DNA of 13,127 nt from Frankiales bacterium (lineage in GTDB: Bacteria; Actinomycetota; Actinomycetes; Mycobacteriales; Jatrophihabitantaceae), in assembly GCA_025963265.1 (NCBI GenBank), contig JAOPUY010000503.1, positions 1-13,127 of the forward strand, read 5' to 3'. The translations under genes and the position numbers were made by a program. Below the pieces are notes generated by a model. The model was given only the letters and a program-made list of their open reading frames with translations, did no database searches and had not been told where the DNA came from. Of this stretch, positions 1-6,512 are shown in pieces (the stretch's first letter is position 1; every line of letters begins with the position of its first letter).

Positions 1-851
1 CCCGTGCCGAGGTACTTCTTGTGGAACTTCCCCTGGTCGTAGGTGCGGCCGATCCGCTCGACGTAGTCGTGGGCCTTCGCCCAGGCCAGCTCGTCGGTCT
101 GGGCGACGATCGGACGGAAGGTCACCCAGATCTTGGGCAGCGTGCTGCGCCCGGCCGCCCGGGCGATGGCGTGCACCCGCTCGATCTCGCTGCGCAGGTC
201 CTCCAGCGGCTCGCCCCAGAAGGAGAAGATGTCGGCCTTGGCCCCGCCGACAGCGAAGGCCTCATCGGACTGGCCGCCGATCGAGATCGGGATGGGCGAC
301 TCGTACGGGGCGAAGCCCGGTCCGAAGTCGTCGAACTTGTAGAACTGGCCCTCGTGGCTGAACGGGGCGGGCTCGGTCCAGGACCGGCGCAGCACGTCGA
401 TGAACTCCGAGGTGCGGGCGTAACGCTGCTCCTTGGGCAGGTAGTCGCCCTGTCGGGCCTGCTCGGCGTCGCTGCCGCCGGAGATGAGGTGGACGACCGC
501 GCGGCCCTCGGTGAGCTGGTCCAGGGTGGCCAGTTTCTGCGCTCCGACGGTCGGGAACGTGGTGTTCGGGCGGAGCGCCACGATCGGCCGGAGGTGCTCG
601 GTCAGCTGACCGACCGCGCTGGCGACGACAAACGAGTCGGCGCTGTTGGAGCCGTAGGGCAGCAGGGTGTAGTCATAGCCGCCTTCTTCTAGCGAGCGGA
701 CGTATTTGCGGAAGTACTTCAGGTCGATCCCGCGGCTGGGAACCGGGTTCAGCTCGGTCGAGGCGTTCAGGTGCGAGAGGCTGATGAAGCCGACCTCGTC
801 CGATGCCGTGGCCGGCAGGCTCGAGTCAAAGTTCGGGTTGGGGTTGGTCAT
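1..851 (-). CDS. FMNH2-dependent LLM-class monooxygenase, SsuD-like (second copy, 3' end cut by window edge)
   Basis: The first 283 residues of a bacterial-luciferase-like (LLM) flavin-dependent oxidoreductase are visible; the C-terminal quarter lies beyond the left edge. Family members of the alkanesulfonate monooxygenase (SsuD) type use reduced FMN from a partner reductase and O2 to cleave a C-S bond, giving sulfite and an aldehyde. Seen here: ALRPN, DQLTEGRAVVHLISGGSDAE, QRYARTSEFID, IGGQSDEAF and FWGEPLEDLR, all matching the SsuD core. It is a close paralog of its upstream neighbour (31 of 40 residues identical across the GGSDAEQ region). Its ATG (851-849) overlaps the neighbour's TGA as ATGA, so the two are probably translationally coupled. 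A roughly 30-residue N-terminal extension precedes the first strand. By eye, the SsuD active-site Cys position is Ser here. The substrate could be a sulfonate, a sulfone or another compound; the LLM class is certain, the substrate is not. Confidence 0.88.
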   Translation of the reverse strand, partial: MTNPNPNFDSSLPATASDEVGFISLSHLNASTELNPVPSRGIDLKYFRKYVRSLEEGGYDYTLLPYGSNSADSFVVASAVGQLTEHLRPIVALRPNTTFPTVGAQKLATLDQLTEGRAVVHLISGGSDAEQARQGDYLPKEQRYARTSEFIDVLRRSWTEPAPFSHEGQFYKFDDFGPGFAPYESPIPISIGGQSDEAFAVGGAKADIFSFWGEPLEDLRSEIERVHAIARAAGRSTLPKIWVTFRPIVAQTDELAWAKAHDYVERIGRTYDQGKFHKKYLGT

Positions 852-2035
852 GCGAAGGTCCTCTCGGCCAGGTGCGGTTCGGTCTTGGCAGTGTTGGCAT
901 AGGCGCCGGGGTGGTCCTCCTGCAAGGTGCCGCGCTGGCCGGTGGCCTCGCGGTGGGCCAGTTCTTGCCGCACCAGCGGCACGACGTAGCGGCCGTAGTC
1001 GATGAGGTCGTTGAGGTTGTCATAGCCGCGGATGGAGATCAGCTCGGCGCCGAGGTCGACGTAGTCGAGGATGGCCGCGGCCACCGTCTCGGGCGTGCCG
1101 ACCAACGCGGTGGACGCGCCGGCGGCGCCGGTCGCCGACGCGGTCGGCGTCCAGAGCGCCCGGTCGTGGACGTCTTGGCGGGAGGCGATCTCCAATAGCC
1201 GTTGCGAGCCGACGTTCTGCGGCGCGCCCCCGCCGAGGATGTTGCGGGGCGAGGTCATGCCCGCCAGCCCGGACTGACCGTTGGACAGCACGCCCAATGT
1301 CCGGTGCGCTTTCTCCCAGGCCAGCTCCTCGGTGGCCGCGATGATCGGACGGAAGGTGACCCAGATCTGCGGCCGGTCGGTCCGTCCGGCCTTCTCGGCC
1401 TCGAGGTTCACCGCGTCGATTTGCTGCCGGGTGTCGGCCAGCGGCTCGCCCCAGAGGCCGAAGATGTCGGCCCGCGAGCCGCCGACCCGGTAGGCGTCGG
1501 CCGAGGATCCGCCCACCGAGACCGGGATGGTCCCGTTGGTCGGGCGCACCGTGCTCAGGAAACCGTCGAATTTGTAGAACTCGCCCTCGTGGTCGAACGG
1601 CTCGGTGCTGGTCCAGACCTGACGCACGATGTCGATGTACTCAGCCGTGCGGGCGTAGCGCTGCTCTTTAGTGAGGAAGTCGCCCTCGCGGGCCTGCTCG
1701 GCGTCGCTGCCCCCGGAGATGAAGTGGACGACCGCCCGACCGCCGCCGAACTGATCGAGGGTGGCCAGCGCCTTGGCCGCCACTGTGGGGTACATGATGT
1801 TCGGCCGCAACGCGATGATCGGCGCCACTCGCTCGCTGCGGGCCACGATCTGGTTGGCGATCGCGAACGGGTCCTGGAACACCGAGGCGTAGGCGCACAA
1901 GGTGTAGTCGAAGTCGGCGTCCTCGAGCGCGTTGACGTACCGCTTGAAGAACGGCAGGTCGATCTCGGCCCGTCCGAGTCGGTTGAGTTCGTTGCTGGGG
2001 TTGACGTTGACGGCGCTGATGAACTTGACGGCCAT
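848..2035 (-). CDS. FMNH2-dependent LLM-class monooxygenase, SsuD-like (first copy)
   Basis: A complete 395-aa LLM flavin monooxygenase, close to the usual 380 aa of alkanesulfonate monooxygenases. SsuD landmarks are ALRPN (75-79), GGRAVVHFISGGSDAEQ (98-114), QRYARTAEYID (125-135), GGSSADAY (175-182), LWGEP (194-198), STALVGTPETVAA (308-320) and RGYDNL (336-341). Against E. coli SsuD aligned by eye, Tyr331 is kept (Tyr338), but the residues at Cys54 (Phe53), Arg226 (Thr227), His228 (Arg229) and Arg297 (Gly/Ala in the TGAAGASTALVG loop) differ. This is therefore unlikely to be a plain SsuD and may act on another sulfonate or sulfone. It starts 36 bp after the sulfurtransferase fusion gene and overlaps the next paralog by ATGA, so it is the middle gene of a sulfur operon. 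A GGAGAG purine stretch lies upstream of the ATG. No FMN reductase is visible in the window. Confidence 0.9.
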   Translation of the reverse strand: MAVKFISAVNVNPSNELNRLGRAEIDLPFFKRYVNALEDADFDYTLCAYASVFQDPFAIANQIVARSERVAPIIALRPNIMYPTVAAKALATLDQFGGGRAVVHFISGGSDAEQAREGDFLTKEQRYARTAEYIDIVRQVWTSTEPFDHEGEFYKFDGFLSTVRPTNGTIPVSVGGSSADAYRVGGSRADIFGLWGEPLADTRQQIDAVNLEAEKAGRTDRPQIWVTFRPIIAATEELAWEKAHRTLGVLSNGQSGLAGMTSPRNILGGGAPQNVGSQRLLEIASRQDVHDRALWTPTASATGAAGASTALVGTPETVAAAILDYVDLGAELISIRGYDNLNDLIDYGRYVVPLVRQELAHREATGQRGTLQEDHPGAYANTAKTEPHLAERTFA

Positions 2036-2071
2036 GGGGTTTCGCTCTCTCCGGTGTGGGTCTGATCGACT

Positions 2072-3922
2072 TCAGGACGGCTGGGATCCAGCTTCGGGGC
2101 CGGTCGCGATGGGACGGCTCGGATCGGCCGACCAGGCCGACCAGGATCCGGGGTAGAGCGCCGCGTCCACGCCCGCGACCTGCAACGCCGCGATCTCGTG
2201 GGCCGCCGTGACCCCGGAGCCGCAGTACACGCCGACGTCCGATGCCCCGACTCCGGCCGCCGCGAAGCGCTCGCGCAGCTCGGCTCCCGAGCGGAATCGG
2301 CCGTCAGCGTCGAGGTTTCCGGCGGTGGGCACGCTGATCGCGCCCGGCACGTGGCCCGCGCGGGAGTCGACCGGTTCCACCTCGCCGCGGTAGCGCTCCC
2401 CGGCTCGGGCGTCCAGGAGCACTCCGTGCGCAGGCAGCGCCGCGGTCGCCTCGATGTCCAGCACGGGGAGGTGCCCCGCGCTCAGCGAGACGTCCCCGGC
2501 GTCGGGCCGGGTCGCATCGGTGGCGACCGGCCCGCCGCCGGCCAGCCACGACCGCAGCCCCCCGTTAAGGATGCGGACGTGGCTGACGCCGGCCCAGCGC
2601 AGCAGCCACCACGCGCGGGCCGCGCTCTGTCCACCGTTGTCGTCGTAGACGACGACGGACTGTCCCTGCCGCAGACCCCAGGTCCGCGCCGCCGCCTGCA
2701 GTTCACTCAGCTCCGGCAAGGGGTGGCGGCCCTGCTCGGCGGTGGCCGGCGCGGCGAGCTCGGTCTCGAGGTCGACGAAGACGGCGCCCGGAACGTGGCC
2801 GTCCAGGAAGTGCTTCTCGCCGTCCGGGTCGCCCAGCGCCCAGCGCACGTCGAGCAACGCCGGTGGGTTCCCGCCCGCCAGTTCGGCCCGCAGCGTCGCC
2901 GGCTCGACCAGCACGCTCGCCCCGGCGAGGACGTCGGCCAAGTCGGCCAGCGGCAGCGACCCCGGTTGGGTTCCCTCCTGCACCGCCTGGTGGACCCGGC
3001 TCAGCAGCGCCTCGTTGATCGGGGCCCGCCGGCGCAGCTGACGCGCCAGCAGCGCGATCTCGCCGTTCAGATAGTCGGTCTCCACGCCGCGCCCGCGGGC
3101 CAGGCTCTGGAAGGTCGAGCTCCCGGGCCGTTCGTGGCCCGCGATCGGGGCGTGGCCGAAGCGGTCGAGCTGGACGGTGCTCTCGGTCGCGGTGTCGGCT
3201 GGGTCAAAGCCGGCCGCGGTGAGAATCTCGCGGGCCTCGGCCTGGACCAGGCGGGCGGCCCGGTCCCGCTCCGGACCCGCCGGGTAGAGGGCGTCCAGGA
3301 CGAAGGTGGCGCTGCCCAGCAGCTTGCCGGCCTTCCAGCGCGAGAGGTCCTCGACCACCTGCACCTCGAAATCAGCGGCGACCAGGTCCGCGGCGATGAT
3401 CTGGGTCGCGGCCGAAGCCGGCTGACCCACCGAATCGGGATAGCCGCCGAGCCAGAACACCCCGGCCGCGGGCGTGGACGGCGTGGCGACCACGCCGTCG
3501 CTGACGTAGGTCGAGGGCACCCACACCACCGAGCCGATGACCGTCGCGAACCGGCGCAACGCGCTGCGTTCGGCGTCCAGTCCGTTCTGCATGGTGAAGA
3601 CCGGTAGCACCTCGCCGGCCCGGGCTCGGCCGCCGTCGACTGGTTGGCCGGCCCACTGTCCGAGCACGGCGTCGGCGTCCTGGGTCTTGGTGGCCAGCAC
3701 CAACACGTCCGCGCTGGTCAGGCTGAGCTCGTCCGGGCCTGCGGCGATGGGCACGTCGACCGTCCACGCCGCGTCCGGCCGGAGGTAGCGCACGCCGCCC
3801 GTCCGCAGCAGTTCCAGCTGACGGCCGCGGCCGACGAGGACGACCTCACGGCCGCCGCGCTGTAGCTCCGCGGCCAGCGTCACCCCGACCGCGCCGGCGC
3901 CGATGATCACGTACCTGGTCAT
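2072..3922 (-). CDS. Fusion: ketopantoate-reductase-like (ApbA/PanE) domain plus tandem-rhodanese 3-mercaptopyruvate-type sulfurtransferase
   Basis: One uninterrupted 616-aa frame joins two proteins usually encoded separately. Residues 1 to about 320 form an ApbA/PanE-like NAD(P)-dependent 2-oxoacid reductase: Rossmann GAGAVG (8-13), FTMQNG (109-114), WKAGK with Lys200 at the catalytic-Lys position, and ETDYLNG (281-287) in the C-terminal domain. The two Asn that normally follow that Lys are Ser and Val by eye, so true ketopantoate reduction is doubtful. Residues about 337-465 are an inactive rhodanese domain (DDNGGQSAARAWWLLRW, Asp427 at the Cys position). Residues about 486-605 are the catalytic rhodanese with YCGSGVTA (Cys567). 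CGSGVT is the 3-mercaptopyruvate sulfurtransferase signature, as opposed to CRKGVT of thiosulfate sulfurtransferases. It is the first large gene behind the Cys-Cys leader peptide. No good Shine-Dalgarno precedes the ATG; the start is fixed by the Rossmann strand. The product is probably cytosolic. Confidence 0.9.
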   Translation of the reverse strand: MTRYVIIGAGAVGVTLAAELQRGGREVVLVGRGRQLELLRTGGVRYLRPDAAWTVDVPIAAGPDELSLTSADVLVLATKTQDADAVLGQWAGQPVDGGRARAGEVLPVFTMQNGLDAERSALRRFATVIGSVVWVPSTYVSDGVVATPSTPAAGVFWLGGYPDSVGQPASAATQIIAADLVAADFEVQVVEDLSRWKAGKLLGSATFVLDALYPAGPERDRAARLVQAEAREILTAAGFDPADTATESTVQLDRFGHAPIAGHERPGSSTFQSLARGRGVETDYLNGEIALLARQLRRRAPINEALLSRVHQAVQEGTQPGSLPLADLADVLAGASVLVEPATLRAELAGGNPPALLDVRWALGDPDGEKHFLDGHVPGAVFVDLETELAAPATAEQGRHPLPELSELQAAARTWGLRQGQSVVVYDDNGGQSAARAWWLLRWAGVSHVRILNGGLRSWLAGGGPVATDATRPDAGDVSLSAGHLPVLDIEATAALPAHGVLLDARAGERYRGEVEPVDSRAGHVPGAISVPTAGNLDADGRFRSGAELRERFAAAGVGASDVGVYCGSGVTAAHEIAALQVAGVDAALYPGSWSAWSADPSRPIATGPEAGSQPS

Positions 3923-4130
3923 GCGCGCTCATTCGGGATCGCGGTGCAGACGGTGTCAGAGCGGGTGAGAGTCATCAAGCACTTTCCCTGTGGGCGGCGG
4001 ACCACGCGGCGTCACTAGCTCGCGCGGCGGTTGGGCGCAATCGAAGGGGCTGGCGCGTTGGCGAAACATCACGACACGCGGATTGCGCGGTGAGGCTAAG
4101 CGCACGATCCAGCCAGTTGAGGTTCTAGCG
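3923..4130 (-). promoter_or_regulatory. Structured leader between leader peptide and sulfur operon (candidate attenuator)
   Basis: About 208 nt without a gene separate the leader-peptide stop from the fusion gene. Read on the minus strand it can form an 8-bp perfect stem GCGCAATC/GATTGCGC (4081-4088 with 4035-4042). Within its loop is a further perfect 5-bp stem, 4076-4080 with 4054-4058. A second 7-bp hairpin with one G-U pair follows (4021-4027 with 4002-4008, 12-nt loop). Also, GGCTGG after the stop can pair with CCAGCC lying inside the first loop, which would compete with that stem. No U-tract is present, so if this is an attenuator it is Rho-dependent or acts on translation. The mechanism is inference. 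Confidence 0.45.
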
Positions 4131-4274
4131 TCAACAGCAGCTGGTGCCGCGCCGCTGTAGATCGATCACTCGACGCTGGGTCAGGTGCTGCGAGACCAAC
4201 GTCTGGACCGGCCGGACGAGCCGAGCGTGGGCCGAACGCGACGCCAGGCCGCACCCGCACTCCACCTCTATCAT
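4131..4274 (-). CDS. Cysteine-rich leader peptide of the sulfur operon (47 aa, ends Cys-Cys-stop)
   Basis: A short frame begins at ATG 4274 and encodes 47 residues ending LTQRRVIDLQRRGTSCC then TGA. The C-terminal pattern LTxRRxxDLxR followed by terminal Cys codons matches the short peptides annotated as putative leader peptides upstream of sulfur and sulfonate genes in actinomycetes. Tandem UGC-UGU directly before the stop suits ribosome stalling when Cys-tRNA is scarce, as described for polycysteine upstream ORFs in mycobacteria. Two more Cys codons (residues 6 and 8) sit near the start. The frame is probably leaderless: a TAGATT -10 box ends exactly 7 nt before the ATG, so transcription should begin at or next to the A. 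Shorter starts (GTG at residue 4, TTG at residue 26) are possible but do not fit the promoter spacing. The peptide itself is probably only regulatory. Confidence 0.75.
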   Translation of the reverse strand: MIEVECGCGLASRSAHARLVRPVQTLVSQHLTQRRVIDLQRRGTSCC

Positions 4275-4281
4275 GTCTAGG

Positions 4282-4311
4282 AATCTAGTGGACATTGCAA
4301 TCGGTGTCCAA
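4282..4311 (-). promoter_or_regulatory. Promoter of the sulfur operon with overlapping inverted repeat
   Basis: Minus-strand -35 TTGGAC (4306-4311), 18-nt spacer, -10 TAGATT (4282-4287), then 7 nt to the leader-peptide ATG. TANNNT is the actinobacterial sigma-A type -10. A perfect 6-bp inverted repeat TGGACA-N10-TGTCCA (4289-4294 and 4305-4310) lies over the -35 and spacer and contains a central TTGCAA. A dyad in this place is operator-like, so the operon may be under both repressor and leader-peptide control. The regulator is not identifiable from the window. Confidence 0.6.
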
Positions 4312-4326
4312 CGCAGGCGTGGTCGC

Positions 4327-4354
4327 CGCGCCGCTCCAGCTGTCCCGCGGCGCG
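4327..4354 (-). terminator. GC-rich hairpin after the acyl-CoA/SDR operon
   Basis: A perfect 8-bp inverted repeat CGCGCCGC/GCGGCGCG with a 12-nt loop begins 2 nt after the SDR stop codon and lies before the leader-peptide promoter. It has no T-tract, as is usual for actinobacterial terminator-like hairpins. It probably separates the two minus-strand operons. Confidence 0.5.
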
Positions 4355-4356
4355 CC

Positions 4357-5136
4357 CTACGTGACGGGACTGAGCCCGCCGTCGAAGTTGATTCCCACGC
4401 CGGTGATGAAGGCGCTGCGCTCGGAGAGCAGGAACAGGGCCAGATCGGCGAATTCCGACGGCAGGCCGACTCGGCCGACCGGGATATTGGCCGTCACGCC
4501 GATCTTGTCGTAGTACTCCTCGACCGTGACGCCCTGGGCGGCGGCGCCGCGTTGCCCTTGCCCGCTGCGGACTATTCCGATCAAGACGGCGTTGACCCGG
4601 ATCTGATCCGGTCCAAACTCGCGCGAGAGCGCCTTGGTGAGCGCCAATCCGGCGGCTCGGCTGACCGAAGTCGGGGTCGACCCCGCCCCGGGCGCCTTGC
4701 CCGAGATGGCCAGGACGTTGACAATGCTGCCGGCGCCCGCGGTTCGCAGGTGCGGCAGCGTCAGGCGAATCAAGCGAATGGCCGCCCGCAGCTTGAGGTC
4801 TAGGTCCTCATCCCACAGGGACTCGGTCTGGGCGTCAAAGGGCACGGCCGAGCTCGCGCCGGCGTTGTTGACCAGCCCGTCGATGCGTCCCCAGCGGTCG
4901 AGCGCCGCGGCCACGAAACGCTCGAGATCGGCCTCCTGGCGCACATCGGCTCGCACGCCGATCACGTCGCCGCCGGCGGCGACCAGCTCGCCGGCTAAGG
5001 CCTGAACCCGATCTTCGCTGCGCGCGCAGAACGCGACCTTGGCCCGCTCCTGGGACAGCGCGCGAACCAGCGCGGCGCCGAGGCCATCCGATCCACCGGT
5101 GACGAGGACGACCTTGCCGGCCAGCCCGAGCTCCAT
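4357..5136 (-). CDS. SDR-family protein lacking the usual Tyr-Lys catalytic pair
   Basis: 259 aa, the normal length for a classical short-chain dehydrogenase/reductase. Seen: TGGSDGLG cofactor loop (13-20), ADV (63-65), NNAG (90-93), SIVNVLAISG (137-146) with the conserved Ser145, and a C-terminal ITGVGINFDGG (244-254). The YxxxK box is replaced: the aligned stretch reads TPTSVSRAAGLALTK (154-168), with Thr156 at Tyr and Arg160 at Lys. The codons are clean, so this is not a sequencing slip. A subfamily of SDRs with the same TPTSVSRAA segment exists, so the loss is probably inherited. It may work with other catalytic residues or bind acyl-CoA or cofactor without classical chemistry. It is the last gene of the TetR-dehydrogenase cluster, 95 bp after the acyl-CoA dehydrogenase. 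A GAGG site precedes the ATG. Confidence 0.88.
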   Translation of the reverse strand: MELGLAGKVVLVTGGSDGLGAALVRALSQERAKVAFCARSEDRVQALAGELVAAGGDVIGVRADVRQEADLERFVAAALDRWGRIDGLVNNAGASSAVPFDAQTESLWDEDLDLKLRAAIRLIRLTLPHLRTAGAGSIVNVLAISGKAPGAGSTPTSVSRAAGLALTKALSREFGPDQIRVNAVLIGIVRSGQGQRGAAAQGVTVEEYYDKIGVTANIPVGRVGLPSEFADLALFLLSERSAFITGVGINFDGGLSPVT

Positions 5137-5231
5137 GACAACCGCCTCACTGTCGCTGAGTTTCGCAGCGCTAGCGTAGTTCCTCGGCCAACGCGGCTGT
5201 CCCGGCGGTCAGGCCGGCGGCACCGAGCCCG

Positions 5232-6512
5232 CTAGCTGTCGCCGGCCCAGTTCTGCCCGGCGTCCTGAACCTGCCGGAAGGTCTTTCCCCGGTCGAAGCT
5301 GGGCTCCCTAGGCAAGCCGAGCACCCGTTCGCCCAACGCGTTGCGCTGGATCTCATTCGTGCCGCCGGCAATGGCCGTGACCCGGGAGTTCAGGTACCCG
5401 AGGGAGAAGGTGAGCGCGTCACGGTCACCGGGCTCCCAAGCGAGCGCGGCCGCACCGCCCACGTGCATGGCCTTTTTCGCGCGCTCGGGCTCCATCAGCC
5501 CGACCGCGAGCTTGGAGTAAGAGATGATGGCGGGCCCGGCGGGGTGCCCGGCGAGCATGAGCCGGGCCAGCCGCGCGCCGAGCGCGCGCACGGCGAAGTC
5601 GCCGGTGTGCGAGGTCGCGATCAGTTGGCGGGTGTGCGGGTCGCCGGTGCGCCCGGTGCGACGGGCCATCTCGACCAGATCTGGGGCGAGCGGACCGGGG
5701 CCGGTCAGGGTGAGCACGGAGGTGAGACCGCCTGAGCTTGCCTCTCGTTCGTACTGCAACACGCTTTGCGCGACGGCCCACCCCTCGCCCACGCCGCCGA
5801 TGCGCTCGCTGTCGGCGATGACGACGTCGTGGAACTCCTCGCGGCAGAACTCGGCGTCACCGGTGATCTCAGTCAGCGGTTCCACCGTCACGCCGGGCAA
5901 CGCGGTGCCGACCGCGAACCAGGTCAGCCCTTTGTGCTTGGGGACGTCCCAATCGGTGCGGGCCAGGCAGAGTCCGAAATCGGCGTAGTAGGCGCCGCTG
6001 CTCCAGACCTTCGACCCATTCAGCACCCAGTGATCGCCCTCGCGGACCGCGGTGGTGGTGACGCCGGCTAAGTCCGAACCGGCACTGGGGTCCGACAGGA
6101 ACTCGGCCCATAACTCCTCCCCGGCCAAGATCGGGCCGAGATGGCGTTGCTTGAAGTCCTCGCTGGCGTGCCGCAGCGCGGTCTGCGCGATCACCGCGAG
6201 GGTCACGACGCCGGCGATTCCCAGATCGGGCGTGATGAAGTCCTTGGCCTCGTCGAGATAGGCGAGTTCATGGGCTCGGGTCAGGCCGCGACCGCCGTAC
6301 TCGACCGGCCAGGTGATGCCGGCGTAGCCGCCGCGATGGACCAGGGCCTGCAGCGCGCGCTGCTCGGCGATATCCTCGACGGTGCGGTGGACCAGCCCGC
6401 GCGTTCTCTTGAGCGCGTCGGTGCGCCGCTCCAGATTGGCCTCCAGCCAGGCCCGGGCCTGCGCGCGGAATTGTTCGACTGAGATGGACGCGGGGGCTGC
6501 GGTTTCGGTCAT
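5232..6512 (-). CDS. Acyl-CoA dehydrogenase family protein (long subunit)
   Basis: 426 aa, FAD-dependent alpha,beta-desaturation of an acyl-CoA. Family features: helical N-domain, GITWPVEYGGRGL (65-77), the beta-domain FAD/substrate segment FLSDPSAGSDLAG (138-150), WVLNGSKVWSSGA (162-174), and the C-terminal AGGTNEIQRNALGERVLGLPREP (382-404). At the site where medium-chain enzymes carry the catalytic Glu (YEGT) this protein reads AGGT. Glu255 in LQYERE may serve instead, as in isovaleryl-type enzymes. Its ATG overlaps the stop of the upstream dehydrogenase as ATGA. Adjacent unequal pairs like this form heterotetramers in actinobacterial steroid side-chain degradation (FadE/ChsE type), so a two-gene enzyme is likely. 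The substrate is not deducible; a bulky acyl-CoA (steroid, terpenoid or aromatic side chain) is a guess from family habit. Confidence 0.92.
   Translation of the reverse strand: MTETAAPASISVEQFRAQARAWLEANLERRTDALKRTRGLVHRTVEDIAEQRALQALVHRGGYAGITWPVEYGGRGLTRAHELAYLDEAKDFITPDLGIAGVVTLAVIAQTALRHASEDFKQRHLGPILAGEELWAEFLSDPSAGSDLAGVTTTAVREGDHWVLNGSKVWSSGAYYADFGLCLARTDWDVPKHKGLTWFAVGTALPGVTVEPLTEITGDAEFCREEFHDVVIADSERIGGVGEGWAVAQSVLQYEREASSGGLTSVLTLTGPGPLAPDLVEMARRTGRTGDPHTRQLIATSHTGDFAVRALGARLARLMLAGHPAGPAIISYSKLAVGLMEPERAKKAMHVGGAAALAWEPGDRDALTFSLGYLNSRVTAIAGGTNEIQRNALGERVLGLPREPSFDRGKTFRQVQDAGQNWAGDS

Noticed and set aside
1202..2065. 287-codon plus-strand open frame (and the 223-codon one at 21-692)
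   Set aside because: Both are antisense to the SsuD-like genes and show no recognisable domain.
2198..3607. 469-codon open frame on the plus strand
   Set aside because: It is antisense to the fusion gene, whose translation shows clear Rossmann and rhodanese motifs; the plus-strand product is low-complexity Arg/Gly/Val-rich sequence produced by GC-rich codon bias.
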